DNA of 64,000 bases from an uncultured Brachyspira sp. GTDB lineage: Bacteria > Spirochaetota > Brachyspiria > Brachyspirales > Brachyspiraceae. A model generated the notes under the pieces. It saw only the letters and a program-made list of their open reading frames with translations, ran no database searches and was not told the DNA's origin. This document shows, piece by piece, positions 1 to 8,608 of the stretch (its first letter is position 1; every line of letters starts with the position of its first letter). The position numbers and the translations under genes were made by a program. Where the stretch lies: the NCBI RefSeq assembly GCF_944388875.1, contig NZ_CALXKQ010000013.1:1-64000 (forward strand), in the 5' to 3' direction.

Positions 1-164
1 TCTTGTCTTGTTAACATTTTTATATCCATATAATATTTTACATTACTATAACATATATTTGAATTAATACAAGCTATATCCTGTTAATTAATTTGTACCA
101 AAAAATTACTAATATTCAAATACAATATATGCCAGTTCGATAAATAATGAGGCAAAGAATTAAC

Positions 165-193
165 TTGACAATACTATTATATTAAATTATAAT
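165..193 (+). promoter_or_regulatory. sigma70-type promoter of the frr-uppS-cdsA operon
   Basis: TTGACA at 165-170 and TATAAT at 188-193 are both perfect hexamers separated by 17 bp. Transcription would start near 200, about 35 nt before the frr start codon. The upstream 160 bp are AT-rich and show no gene. Confidence 0.8.
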
Positions 194-235
194 CTACCAA
201 AGAAAATACTATTTAGAATTAAAGAGGTTTTATCT

Positions 236-784
236 ATGTCAAAAGAATCGTATAAAGATAGAATGGAAAAAGCTATTTCAAGTTTGCAAAATGATTTAAA
301 AGGTATAAGAACAGGCAGAGCTAATGCTTCAATATTGGACGGTGTTAAAGTAGAAGCCTATGGAAGCAATATGCCGTTAAAACAGGTAGGAAACGTTTCT
401 ACTCCAGATTCAAAAACTATTATGATACAGCCGTTTGATAAAGGCTTAGTTAGCGACATAGAAAAAGCCATATTAAAAGCAGATTTAGGGTTTAATCCTT
501 TTAATGACGGAGGGAATATTAGAATTGTTGTTCCTGAACTTACTAAAGAAAGAAGAGAAGAGTTAAAAAAAGGAGTAAGACATAGAGGTGAAGAAGCTAA
601 AATTGCTATACGTAATATAAGAAGGGATGAAAACGATAAAATAAAAAAAGATTTAAAAGATAAAACTATCACTGAAGATGAATCTAAATCCCAAGAGAAA
701 AAAATACAAAATGATACTGATTCTTATATTAAAAAAATTGATGAATTAATTACTTCAAAAGAAAAAGAATTAGATACTATATGA
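236..784 (+). CDS. frr: ribosome recycling factor
   Basis: This protein of 182 aa matches the usual length (about 185 aa) of ribosome recycling factor, which splits post-termination ribosomes together with EF-G in the cytoplasm. The N-terminal part has the family pattern KGIRTGRAN near residues 22-30, and the conserved PELTKERREEL stretch lies near residues 100-110 in the three-helix-bundle domain. An AAAGAGG ribosome binding site precedes the ATG. The TGA stop overlaps the uppS start (ATGA), so the two genes are probably translationally coupled. Confidence 0.96.
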   Translation: MSKESYKDRMEKAISSLQNDLKGIRTGRANASILDGVKVEAYGSNMPLKQVGNVSTPDSKTIMIQPFDKGLVSDIEKAILKADLGFNPFNDGGNIRIVVPELTKERREELKKGVRHRGEEAKIAIRNIRRDENDKIKKDLKDKTITEDESKSQEKKIQNDTDSYIKKIDELITSKEKELDTI

Positions 785-1503
785 TTACTGATGATGCTAG
801 AATTCCTAAACATGTAGCTATAATCATGGATGGCAATGGAAGATGGGCTAAAGCTCATAATAAAAGCAGAAGTTATGGTCATAGGGCTGGAAGTGAAAAT
901 GTTATTAATATAGTAGAAGCATGCTGCGAAATTAATATAAAGTATTTAACTCTATATGCATTCTCTACAGAAAATTGGAAAAGACCTGAAGAAGAAAAGA
1001 AAGCTCTGTTTAAATTATTAAAAGAATTCTACAAAAAAGAAATTAAAAGACTTATTTCAAATAATATATTAGTAAAGCATATAGGCGATATCTCAGCGTT
1101 TCCAAAAGATACTATAAAAACAATAGAAGAAACAGAAAAAGAAACATTGGAAAAATGCAAAAATCCGATATTAACTGTAGTATTAGCTTTAAATTATGGC
1201 TTTAGGTATGAACTAAAAAATGCTGTAAAAAATATATGCTATGATGCCATAAATAATAAAATAAAAATAGAAAATATTGATGAAAATTTCATTAAAGATT
1301 ATCTATACACAAAAGATATTCCAGACCCTGATCTTATTATTAGAACATCTGGGGAAAGCAGATTAAGCAATTTTCTTATGTATCAGGCATCGTATAGCGA
1401 ATTATATTTTACAAACATATTATGGCCTGATTTCTCTAAAGATAATTTTAAAAAAGCTATAGATGAATATTCCAATAGAAACAGAAGATACGGGGGTCTA
1501 TAA
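781..1503 (+). CDS. uppS: isoprenyl transferase (undecaprenyl diphosphate synthase)
   Basis: This cis-prenyltransferase of 240 aa condenses isopentenyl diphosphate onto farnesyl diphosphate to make the C55 carrier for cell wall synthesis. The substrate-binding motif MDGNGRWAK lies near residues 16-24, and the C-terminal signature DLIIRTSGESRLSNF lies near residues 185-199. The start overlaps the frr stop by 4 nt. The next gene, cdsA, follows 7 nt downstream, giving the common frr-uppS-cdsA order seen in many bacteria. Confidence 0.95.
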   Translation: MITDDARIPKHVAIIMDGNGRWAKAHNKSRSYGHRAGSENVINIVEACCEINIKYLTLYAFSTENWKRPEEEKKALFKLLKEFYKKEIKRLISNNILVKHIGDISAFPKDTIKTIEETEKETLEKCKNPILTVVLALNYGFRYELKNAVKNICYDAINNKIKIENIDENFIKDYLYTKDIPDPDLIIRTSGESRLSNFLMYQASYSELYFTNILWPDFSKDNFKKAIDEYSNRNRRYGGL

Positions 1504-1510
1504 TTTTATT

Positions 1511-2416
1511 ATGAAAAAAAGACTAATATCTGTAGCAATTACATTGCCTTTATTTACTGTAATAATGTTTTATGATAAAGTTATATATTTATTCCATCTT
1601 CTTATATTATCTATATCCATTCTTAGTGCTTTGGAAATATTCTACATGGCAAAAGTTCACAGACAAAAAAACTTCAGAACAGTTGTTGCAACTATGATAG
1701 CAATGATTTTAGGATATGTTATCACTATATGCGGTCTTAATATATTCAAAGGTGATTTATCCGCATTATATAAGATAATAGAAACAAAGCATCCTTCAAT
1801 GGATTTATCTTTAGTAATGGTTTTTGCTTTAATAGCAGTATTATTTATAATAAATATATTTAAAGTTAATGTTTCTACTTTTGAAGAAAAAGGACGTGCT
1901 ATATTAACTGCTGTATTTTGTTTTATATATGTTGGTTTGGGAGTATGGCATATATCCCTTATGCGTTTCATGCCTAGCGGAAAATATTATATAGTATTTA
2001 TTTTATTATGTGCTTGGCTAAGTGATACAGGAGGATATGTTGTAGGAAGAAAAATAGGAAAACATAAACTCTCCAACAGTGCTTCTCCAAATAAAAGCTA
2101 TGAGGGATTAGTTGGAATGTTTATATTTACAATACCAATAGGACTTCTATATTATTATCTATATTCTAACGGATATTTAACATTATTTCTTGGGAAAAAT
2201 ATACCCAATTTCACTCTGCCTCAAATAATATTATTAACTTCGATATTCACAGTAACTGGATTTCTTGGCGATATGGGAGAAAGTCTTATAAAGAGAATGT
2301 ATGACACTAAAGATTCCAGCAAGCTATTTCCAGGTCATGGAGGAGTATTTGATATATTTGACAGTGTAATATTAACCGCCCCTATTTCATATTATATATT
2401 TTTAATACTTCAATAG
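1511..2416 (+). CDS. cdsA: phosphatidate cytidylyltransferase
   Basis: This is a 301-aa polytopic membrane protein that makes CDP-diacylglycerol from phosphatidate and CTP. An in-frame ATG at 1463 lies inside uppS, so I chose the ATG at 1511, which follows the uppS stop by 7 nt. The C-terminal signature SLIKRMYDTKDSSKLFPGHGG is nearly canonical, but the usual D-R-x-D that follows reads D-I-F-D, so the arginine is missing. Roughly eight hydrophobic segments are visible. It is the last gene of the operon. Confidence 0.92.
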   Translation: MKKRLISVAITLPLFTVIMFYDKVIYLFHLLILSISILSALEIFYMAKVHRQKNFRTVVATMIAMILGYVITICGLNIFKGDLSALYKIIETKHPSMDLSLVMVFALIAVLFIINIFKVNVSTFEEKGRAILTAVFCFIYVGLGVWHISLMRFMPSGKYYIVFILLCAWLSDTGGYVVGRKIGKHKLSNSASPNKSYEGLVGMFIFTIPIGLLYYYLYSNGYLTLFLGKNIPNFTLPQIILLTSIFTVTGFLGDMGESLIKRMYDTKDSSKLFPGHGGVFDIFDSVILTAPISYYIFLILQ

Positions 2417-2417
2417 A

Positions 2418-2429
2418 CTTGTTTCAAAA
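2418..2429 (+). repeat. solo copy of an IS/MITE-type terminal sequence
   Basis: CTTGTTTCAAAA directly after the cdsA stop matches the inverted ends seen at 17935-17947 and 18075-18086 in the accessory island. No partner end is visible nearby, so this may be a remnant or chance. Confidence 0.3.
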
Positions 2430-2434
2430 TTAAT

Positions 2435-2464
2435 ATTTATTTACATACCCCACCCTTTATTCTT
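2435..2464 (+). repeat. 30-bp intergenic repeat, copy 1
   Basis: These 30 bases recur in inverted orientation at 31624-31653 with one difference (CCCCACCC here, CCCCGCCC there). The run of C is unusual in this AT-rich spacer. Both copies lie between genes, 29 kb apart. The function is unknown. Confidence 0.6.
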
Positions 2465-2555
2465 CATTGTGAGATTTAAAATTTTAATTTACATTATTTT
2501 TATAGCCTAATTAGAAACAGCAAACCCGCCCAAGTGTTTATTAGAATGAAAATTT

Positions 2556-3407
2556 TTATTTAAGTATGCTGTATATATCATTTATATTTACTATATTTTC
2601 TTTATTTTCTATTTCATAAATATCAGTTTCTATCAGCATAGTTCTAAGATACGGTATTTTTATAATATCGCTGTCCCTATCGCCTATCATAAAGGAATTA
2701 AATAAATCTATATTATATTTTTTTGATGCAAGCAAATGCATAGCAGCTTCTGGTTTTCTTAATACCGATAATATATTGTAAGGTTTTACATTTCCTTTTA
2801 TATGATACGGACAATAATAAAAATCATTTATAATGGCACCGTGTTTTTTATACTCTTCGTATATATAGTGATGAACTTTATTAACATCTTCATTGCTGTA
2901 ATAATTATAGGATACACCAGCCTGATTGGTTGTAACTATTGTAATATATCCTCTATCATTTGCATATTTAACTATATCTATAAACTCTCTTTTTATTTTT
3001 ATTCTATCTATTGTTCCAATATAGCCTACATCTTCCATTAGTACACCATCTCTGTCAAGAAATAATGCCTTATTAATTTTTTTGTTTTCATCAGCAAAAT
3101 ATGAAGGTATCCCATACAATATATTTTTTTTGAATGCATTTTCTATTAAGTTATTAATATATTCTATATTTTTATTTATTTCATTATCTATATATATATT
3201 ATTATTATGTATTAGAAAATTATTGCTGAACAAATATCCTGATAAAGAATTGTTTATATCATTTTTTATTATTCTATAGTTATTGTCTATTGTATATAAT
3301 TTATTTTTTATTTCTGCATCTGCATCAAAATCAAGTGCTATTAGAACAGCATCATTTTCAATTTGTTTTGAGAAATTTAAAAAGCAGTTTTCTATATCTT
3401 TGTTCAT
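2556..3407 (-). CDS. HAD-IIIA family phosphatase, GmhB/HisB-like, with extra N-terminal region
   Basis: This protein of 283 aa carries a HAD phosphatase domain in its C-terminal two thirds. Motif I is FLDRDGV near residues 116-122, motif II is TTNQAG near 158-163, and the end motif is GDRDSD near 243-248. The order CPYH then RKPEA resembles D,D-heptose 1,7-bisphosphate phosphatase, but most of that family's zinc-binding cysteines are absent. The first 105 residues are not recognised. AGGAAG precedes the ATG. The substrate is unknown; a sugar bisphosphate is an inference. Confidence 0.75.
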   Translation of the reverse strand: MNKDIENCFLNFSKQIENDAVLIALDFDADAEIKNKLYTIDNNYRIIKNDINNSLSGYLFSNNFLIHNNNIYIDNEINKNIEYINNLIENAFKKNILYGIPSYFADENKKINKALFLDRDGVLMEDVGYIGTIDRIKIKREFIDIVKYANDRGYITIVTTNQAGVSYNYYSNEDVNKVHHYIYEEYKKHGAIINDFYYCPYHIKGNVKPYNILSVLRKPEAAMHLLASKKYNIDLFNSFMIGDRDSDIIKIPYLRTMLIETDIYEIENKENIVNINDIYSILK

Positions 3408-3544
3408 AATATTGACTTCCTAAAGTGATTATTTAAGTTTAATACAAAATAAAATTTTTATCAATTAATTATTATGCATTTATTAGGAATTGATTTTTTT
3501 AGTTTCTGATATATATTATTAGCTAAATTATTTAGAGAGTTCCA

Positions 3545-4714
3545 ATGAATAAAACAGATAAAATGAATAAATATATAAAACTATTAAAATATTTATTGAT
3601 TAATGTTATATCAACTATTCCTATATGTATTTATATAATTACATTAAATAATATAGACACAAGCTATATATTTCCAATATTTTTAAATATTAATATATTT
3701 ATTAGTTTTTATTTATTTTGTTTTTCAGTGATGTTTCATATAAATAATTTTGATAAGAGAGTTGTGCTTATGACTTTTTTATCATTTCTGCTTATAAGTC
3801 TTATAGCTGTTTTTTCAAATATTTCTTTTAATTATGTATATATGCCTCCTTCTAATACTCCTGATTTTCAGGTATTATTAAACCGTTTTATATTTTTTAA
3901 TATTATATTTTTTGTAATTTTAATGCTTTCATATAATTCTTTTAATGCTGCAAATACTGATAAGATTGCAGATTTCTTTACAGTATTTGGAGATACTTTT
4001 TTATGGTTTTTAATAATTAATATGGCAAGCAGTACAGTATTGAGTATATTATTTTACTCTTTATTTATTGTAGGTTTTTCTGTAATGGCATTATTTTCAG
4101 CTGAAACAGAAATTGGATTTTTGATAGCAAAATTTGTTATATGTATGTTTATATTCATATACGGCTTTATTCCATTTGTATCATATATTATATATACTAA
4201 AACCAAATCAATTATATCAATATATGTTTCAAGGGCTTTATTAGTATTTAATCTATTTGCCATGTTTATAATGCTGTTTTTCATATTTATTTATGAGTCA
4301 AGTCCGTATAACAATAGAGCCGTCTATATAATATATAATATGGTTCTAGCTTTTACTGTTACAAGTTTAATGTTTACTAGAATGGATAAAAAGTCAAATA
4401 TTTTTATAAAAGCAATGTATTTGATAACTCCTCTTTTTGCTGCCATATTTGCTTTATTAACAATAACAGTTTCAATATATAGAATAGCGAATTTCGGCAT
4501 AACTCCGAATAAATTGGTATTGATTATTTTAAATATAATTTTTCTTATTCATTTAATTTTTATTTCTATTAATACCGTTATTTCTTTTAGAAATAGGTTG
4601 GATAATAGTACGTTAAATATTGTTATCAGCAATAAGCCTTTATTATTTATTTATGTTTATTTATTATTTTCTTTGTTTGTATGTTTTGTTATTCCTATTA
4701 TCTATATTAATTAA
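3545..4714 (+). CDS. polytopic membrane protein of unknown function
   Basis: This 389-aa protein is almost entirely hydrophobic, with about ten predicted membrane segments separated by short charged loops. The block near residues 250-285 (a YNNRAVYIIYN stretch followed by LAFTVTSLMFT) faintly recalls DUF4153-type proteins, but I cannot confirm this. It stands alone between a divergent HAD gene and deoB. The AT bias is normal for the region. The existence of the gene is likely; its function is unknown. Confidence 0.75.
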   Translation: MNKTDKMNKYIKLLKYLLINVISTIPICIYIITLNNIDTSYIFPIFLNINIFISFYLFCFSVMFHINNFDKRVVLMTFLSFLLISLIAVFSNISFNYVYMPPSNTPDFQVLLNRFIFFNIIFFVILMLSYNSFNAANTDKIADFFTVFGDTFLWFLIINMASSTVLSILFYSLFIVGFSVMALFSAETEIGFLIAKFVICMFIFIYGFIPFVSYIIYTKTKSIISIYVSRALLVFNLFAMFIMLFFIFIYESSPYNNRAVYIIYNMVLAFTVTSLMFTRMDKKSNIFIKAMYLITPLFAAIFALLTITVSIYRIANFGITPNKLVLIILNIIFLIHLIFISINTVISFRNRLDNSTLNIVISNKPLLFIYVYLLFSLFVCFVIPIIYIN

Positions 4715-4785
4715 TAGATTTAATTTTTCTATTCTAAATTAGAATTGTTATTATAACTATAGTAAAAAATATTAGGATATATAAG

Positions 4786-5949
4786 ATGAACAATAAAAAG
4801 AAAGCAGTTTTAATAGTTGCTGACAGCTGCGGAGTAGGTGCTTTGCCTGATGCGGCATTATTTGGGGATGAGGGTGTTAATACTTTAGGACATTTGGCAG
4901 AATTTAATAAAGGAATATCTCTTCCTAATATGGAGAAAATAGGATTAGGAAATATAATAGATATAGAAGGTGTTTCTAAAAATAATAATGCTATAGGTTA
5001 TTATGGTAAGGCCATGGAAACATCAAAAGCTAAAGATACAACTACTGGACATTGGGAGATAGCAGGGCTTGTATCTAAAAAGCCTTTTAATACGTATCCA
5101 AATGGCTTTCCAGAAACTACGATAAAAGCTATTGAAAAAATGTCTGGAAGAAAAGTTGTATGCAATAAGCCTTATTCAGGTACAGAGGTTATAGATGATT
5201 ATGCGGATGAACAATTTAAAAACGGTTCTCTTATAGTGTATACTTCTGCTGATTCTGTACTTCAAATAGCAGCACATGAGGAAATTATACCAATAGATGA
5301 GCTTTATGAAATATGCAGAAAATCCCTTGAAATATGCAATGAATTCTCTCCAGTAGCCAGAGTTATAGCACGTCCTTATATAGGTACTAAAGGGAATTAT
5401 AAGAGAACAGAAAGAAGACATGATTATTCTGTTCCTCCAAGCGGTGAAACAATGCTTGATAGAATAAAAAATAAAAATCTTCCTGTTATAGGGATAGGAA
5501 AAACTAGCGATATATTTGCTGGTGTTGGTATTACAGAGAATAGACAAACTAATATAAACAATCTTGATGGTATAGAGAAAACTATAAAAGCTATTAAAGA
5601 AGTTGATGAAGGTTTAATATTTACCAACCTTGTTGATTTCGATATGCTTTACGGACATAGAAGAGATCCTATAGGATATAAAAACGCTTTGGAAGAGTTT
5701 GATAAGTATATACCAGAGATTATTGATAATTTGAATGATAATGACTTGCTTATTATAACAGCAGATCATGGATGCGATCCTACATATAAAGGGAGCGATC
5801 ATACAAGGGAGTACATACCTATACTTGCATACGGGAAAAAATTAAAAAGTAATGTGGATATAGGTATAAAAGATTCATTTGTATCTATTGCCGCTTCTAT
5901 AGAAAAGCATTTATTAGGCGAAACGAAATTGGATGGGTATTTTTTATAA
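4786..5949 (+). CDS. deoB: phosphopentomutase
   Basis: This enzyme of 387 aa interconverts ribose 1-phosphate and ribose 5-phosphate, and the deoxy forms, in nucleoside salvage. The N-terminal metal-binding motif VADSCGVGALPDA is at residues 11-23, the catalytic threonine region DTTTGHWE is near 83-90, and the C-terminal metal site TADHGCDPTYKGSDHTREY lies near residues 325-343. Length and motifs are complete for the alkaline-phosphatase-like family. It is monocistronic, ending at a hairpin terminator shared with the opposing lipoprotein gene. Confidence 0.96.
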   Translation: MNNKKKAVLIVADSCGVGALPDAALFGDEGVNTLGHLAEFNKGISLPNMEKIGLGNIIDIEGVSKNNNAIGYYGKAMETSKAKDTTTGHWEIAGLVSKKPFNTYPNGFPETTIKAIEKMSGRKVVCNKPYSGTEVIDDYADEQFKNGSLIVYTSADSVLQIAAHEEIIPIDELYEICRKSLEICNEFSPVARVIARPYIGTKGNYKRTERRHDYSVPPSGETMLDRIKNKNLPVIGIGKTSDIFAGVGITENRQTNINNLDGIEKTIKAIKEVDEGLIFTNLVDFDMLYGHRRDPIGYKNALEEFDKYIPEIIDNLNDNDLLIITADHGCDPTYKGSDHTREYIPILAYGKKLKSNVDIGIKDSFVSIAASIEKHLLGETKLDGYFL

Positions 5950-5958
5950 ATATATAGA

Positions 5959-5988
5959 ATGCCGTATAATAATAAATTGTACGGCATT
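5959..5988. terminator. bidirectional hairpin terminator between deoB and a lipoprotein gene
   Basis: AATGCCGTA (5959-5967) pairs with TACGGCATT (5980-5988) over 9 bp around a 12-nt loop. It lies exactly between two convergent genes. Confidence 0.75.
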
Positions 5989-6530
5989 TACATGTTATCA
6001 TTTCCTATAGAACTTAAAATTTCATTATAAAGTCTTATTAATTCATTTGCATACTTTTCTTTTACAGTAAAATTTTTAAATCCTTCTGCAGTTTCTACTC
6101 TTATGTCAGTTAAGAGAGGAAGTTTCTTTATTTCATTTTCTGCCTGTATGCTGTAGCTTCTGTCCACATAAGAAGTATCCATAAAATATATAGATGTTCC
6201 GTATATCACTTCAACATCAGTTTTTGGCATTAAAGATGTATAATATAAATTCACAAATGTGCTGTCATCAAACTTCAATACTATCTTACTGTTTTCTGCT
6301 ATATTAAATGCCTCATCGCTTATATATTGGGCTTCTAAAATAATTTTATTAGTGCTGCTTATATTTTTTAATCTAAATTTCAAAGTCGCTGACCAATAAT
6401 TAATTGATATATAATCAGTCTGATAAAATTTTTCTCCGTAAAAAGAATCTTCTATTAAATGAACTTTTGCAGCACATGATGACAATGATATAATTAATAT
6501 AAATAGCAGTAATACTTTTTTCAATATCAT
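5988..6530 (-). CDS. lipoprotein of unknown function
   Basis: This protein of 180 aa begins with a basic residue pair and a hydrophobic run ending in LSSC, a good lipobox with cysteine 19. It is probably lipid-anchored in the periplasm or outer membrane. The rest is rich in beta-prone sequence and resembles no family I know. It is the last core gene before the accessory island. Confidence 0.75.
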   Translation of the reverse strand: MILKKVLLLFILIISLSSCAAKVHLIEDSFYGEKFYQTDYISINYWSATLKFRLKNISSTNKIILEAQYISDEAFNIAENSKIVLKFDDSTFVNLYYTSLMPKTDVEVIYGTSIYFMDTSYVDRSYSIQAENEIKKLPLLTDIRVETAEGFKNFTVKEKYANELIRLYNEILSSIGNDNM

Positions 6531-7004
6531 ATCCGTAATATATGTATTTTTTATATATTATATAACCTATTTAGTTTTTGTAAATAGAATATTAGCCTTA
6601 TTTTAAAATGAAATTAATAAATATTTTAATGAATTTCAAAAGAATATGGAAAGCGGTACAAGTTTCACAATCTTTAATAATCGACATAATAAAAAATCTA
6701 GCACATGTTCTCCCAATACTAGATTTTAACAAACAGCAATTTTCAAAATTATTTAAAATAATTACAACTAAAAAGTTATGCTTGACTTTTTTTATATAAA
6801 GAACAGAGTTTATTTCATCAATTAGCATTCCTGCTAAAAAATATCAAAAATAGATGCAGTATAAATTTATTTAAATCATTCTGGCAGTTATTTTCCATAA
6901 TAATTTTTATCACTGCAGAAGGAGGAATAAAAAATATAATCACGGAGGCGTTTTAATGTTAGTACGAAAATTGATTTATAAAAAATATTAGATGGTATAT
7001 AATA
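6531..7004. other. gene-poor left edge of the accessory island
   Basis: No convincing gene is present. Two overlapping short reading frames on opposite strands (6608-6799 and 6598-6828) have no ribosome binding site or recognisable motif. A hairpin, AAAATCTAG/CTAGATTTT, spans 6693-6727. The 14-mer GAAAGCGGTACAAG at 6649-6662 recurs inverted at 16547-16560. A GGAGG before a 12-codon frame at about 6957 leads nowhere. Confidence 0.5.
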
Positions 7005-7210
7005 ATGGCAGAGTTAGAAAAGTTTTTAGCACTTTACGTAAAAATAGATTATCCTACATATCTGTTGGCAATACCTTTTGAAATTATGGAATTTAAACAA
7101 TCTTAAGAAAAGATCAAAAAATAAATTTAATCACAGAAGCTCTTAATAAGAATAATGAAAACAATATTATGATAAATTGGAATATTCAGTATGGTATGTA
7201 TTTTTATTAG
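7005..7210 (+). pseudogene. decayed small gene fragment
   Basis: A 33-codon frame starting at ATG 7005 (MAELEKFLALYVKIDYP...) stops at 7106. The next frame continues smoothly as ILRKDQKINLITEALNK... to a stop at 7210, suggesting one single-base frameshift in a gene of about 68 codons. The family is not recognised. Neighbouring decayed integrase sequence supports loss of function. Confidence 0.3.
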
Positions 7211-7313
7211 CATAACATCTAGAAATGATATTGCTAAGGCGTTCTATTTACTTTGTTTCTTCTTATCAAATATTGCTGCTTTACTTTGTGATATAGTAAT
7301 AAAATTAAATTAG
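7191..7313 (+). CDS. putative 40-aa hydrophobic micropeptide
   Basis: ATG 7191 opens 40 codons with one strongly hydrophobic segment (AKAFYLLCFFLSNIAALLCDIV) near the C-terminus and ends in TAG at 7313. The ribosome binding site is weak (TTGGAA). It lies 27 nt upstream of a stable RNA structure at 7341-7427. It may be real, or a by-product of the overlapping decayed gene. Confidence 0.3.
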   Translation: MVCIFISITSRNDIAKAFYLLCFFLSNIAALLCDIVIKLN

Positions 7314-7340
7314 GAGTTATAAAAGTTTATATTCTTTTTA

Positions 7341-7427
7341 TATAGTATAGACTCGAGCATCATCAATACTTTAGTATTGATGAGCTTATATGTGAGGCTG
7401 AAAGCGTAATAATAAGTCTTTACTATA
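7341..7427 (+). ncRNA. candidate structured RNA element
   Basis: TATAGTATAGACT (7341-7353) pairs with AGTCTTTACTATA (7415-7427) with 12 of 13 positions matched, closing an 87-nt domain. Inside it, CATCAATAC (7361-7369) pairs perfectly with GTATTGATG (7374-7382) around a TTTA loop, followed by an AG-rich single-stranded stretch. It lies in a non-coding gap between two small reading frames. No known riboswitch or ribozyme core fits it convincingly, and the strand is uncertain. Confidence 0.4.
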
Positions 7428-7442
7428 TTTTAAGGTATAAAC

Positions 7443-7550
7443 ATGGTTTCTAAAAAAAATAATAAATTAATATCACAAAGCAATAATAATATAATAACTC
7501 ACCAAAGGTGTGCCTACGGCAAAGAACAGGCTGCTATTTTAGTAAAATAA
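7443..7550 (+). CDS. putative 35-aa peptide
   Basis: ATG 7443 follows an AAGG and opens 35 codons (MVSKKNNKLISQSNNN...). The sequence is polar and low in complexity, with no recognisable motif. It sits between the structured element and the integrase pseudogene. Confidence that it is translated is low. Confidence 0.2.
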   Translation: MVSKKNNKLISQSNNNIITHQRCAYGKEQAAILVK

Positions 7551-7577
7551 GCTAATTACTTAAATATACTTGACTAT

Positions 7578-8443
7578 ATGAAGGAAGAGCAGGTTATTAA
7601 ACAGATAGATTATGAAACAGAGAAAGAAAACTTTTTTAAGCAATGTTCAAAAACAAAAAGCAATCACACAAAAAGACAATATAAAAACGGACTTAATAAA
7701 TTAGAGGAATACTGCCCCTGCTGTGAAATGAATAATAAAAATATTTTATTTATTAAAGCGAGAGAAGCTGATGATTTTATAACAGAAGTCAATTCATAAT
7801 TTAAGCATACGTGCATTAGTTTTTTCCTGTTCCTCTTTCTTTTCATTTTTAGAGAGAAGATACCCATTTATGAAAAATCCTTTTCGAGGGACAAAAACTC
7901 GTCTGCCTGTTAAAAATAAGAAACGTTTAGAAGTACAAACTAAAAAAGAAATTGAATTAATAATTAAAGATATATCAGATCCTCCTATAAAATTAGCCAT
8001 AATATTTATAATGGAATGTGGTGTGCGTGTTGGTGCTTTACCTAATTTAGAAATTAGAAACAACCGCACTCCACAGGCGTACAGGGGAACGTTCGTTCAA
8101 ATATTATTCTTATTCTAAAGGCAAGGAAATAAGCTGGAAAGTTACTGATAAAGTTATTAAGTTATTGGCTAAAGCCCGCAGAGCGAAACAAAATAATCTT
8201 TCTTTCAATTGTACTTTTAAAAATAAAAGTTCTGAAGTGATAAGAGATATTTTTTATAGGAGTTCAAAGCGTTTATATGAACAAGGCAAAATAAAAGCTG
8301 CTTACTCTATACATGATATAAGGCATTATTTTGCTGTTACTTTATACAAACAAACTAAAGACATAGAACTTGTTAGGCAGGCATTAAATCATAGCAGTAT
8401 AGCTATAACAGGAATATACTTAAAAAGTTTGGAGGTAGAATAA
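7578..8443 (+). pseudogene. tyrosine recombinase/integrase, broken by two frameshifts
   Basis: Three successive reading frames together make one phage-type integrase. The N-terminal part runs 7578-7799. The middle part continues from about 7801, through FLERRYPFMKNPFRG, to CGVRVGALPNLEI, which holds the first catalytic arginine. The C-terminal part, from about 8080, has SIHDIRHYFA (H-x-x-R), NHSS and the tyrosine in GIYLKS. The shifts lie near 7796 and 8085, and each is explained by a single-base indel. All catalytic residues remain, so the decay looks recent. The stop codon overlaps the next small RHH gene (TAATG). Confidence 0.8.
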
Positions 8444-8556
8444 TGAAAAAAAGATTAATAGTTTGCAGATTCACATATAAAGAATATAAGCTATTAAAAA
8501 GATTAGCTAAAGAAAATAATATGAGTGTACGTAAGTATATAAAAAACTTATTTTAG
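8443..8556 (+). CDS. short ribbon-helix-helix-like protein (37 aa)
   Basis: ATG 8443 overlaps the integrase stop (TAATG) and opens 37 codons. The pattern of a short beta strand (LIVCRFT), a helix (KEYKLLKRLAKENN) and then SVRKYIKNLF matches the RHH fold and resembles residues 35-65 of the RHH protein at 12424-12645. It is probably DNA-binding and coupled to the integrase, perhaps as a regulator or directionality factor (inference). A GTTGCGATAA palindrome starts 21 nt after its stop. Confidence 0.55.
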   Translation: MKKRLIVCRFTYKEYKLLKRLAKENNMSVRKYIKNLF

Positions 8557-8577
8557 ATTATATCAATTAGATACAGT

Positions 8578-8602
8578 GTTGCGATAATTACTGTTATCGC
8601 AA
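8578..8602. repeat. GTTGCGATAA...TTATCGCAA palindrome, copy 1
   Basis: GTTGCGATAA at 8578-8587 is inverted as TTATCGCAA at 8594-8602 with a 6-nt spacer. The same element follows the other two RHH genes (12382-12407 and 13047-13072). It marks the left end of the KAP-DUF5131-tcmP cassette. It is not followed by a clear T-tract, so a simple terminator is unlikely. Confidence 0.7.
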
Positions 8603-8608
8603 TATTTA

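Noticed and set aside
6598-6828. Overlapping short reading frames on both strands at the left edge of the island
   Set aside because: No ribosome binding site, no motif, and composition like the surrounding spacer.
7377-7403. Hammerhead-like core TTGATGA ... GAAA inside the structured element
   Set aside because: The essential C3 is a T, the TTGATG is locked in a perfect 9-bp hairpin, and the flanking stem is not placed next to the core, so a ribozyme is unlikely.
7578-8443. Sequencing error as cause of the integrase frameshifts
   Set aside because: Possible, but both shifts lie outside homopolymers, and large core genes in the window are intact, which favours real decay.
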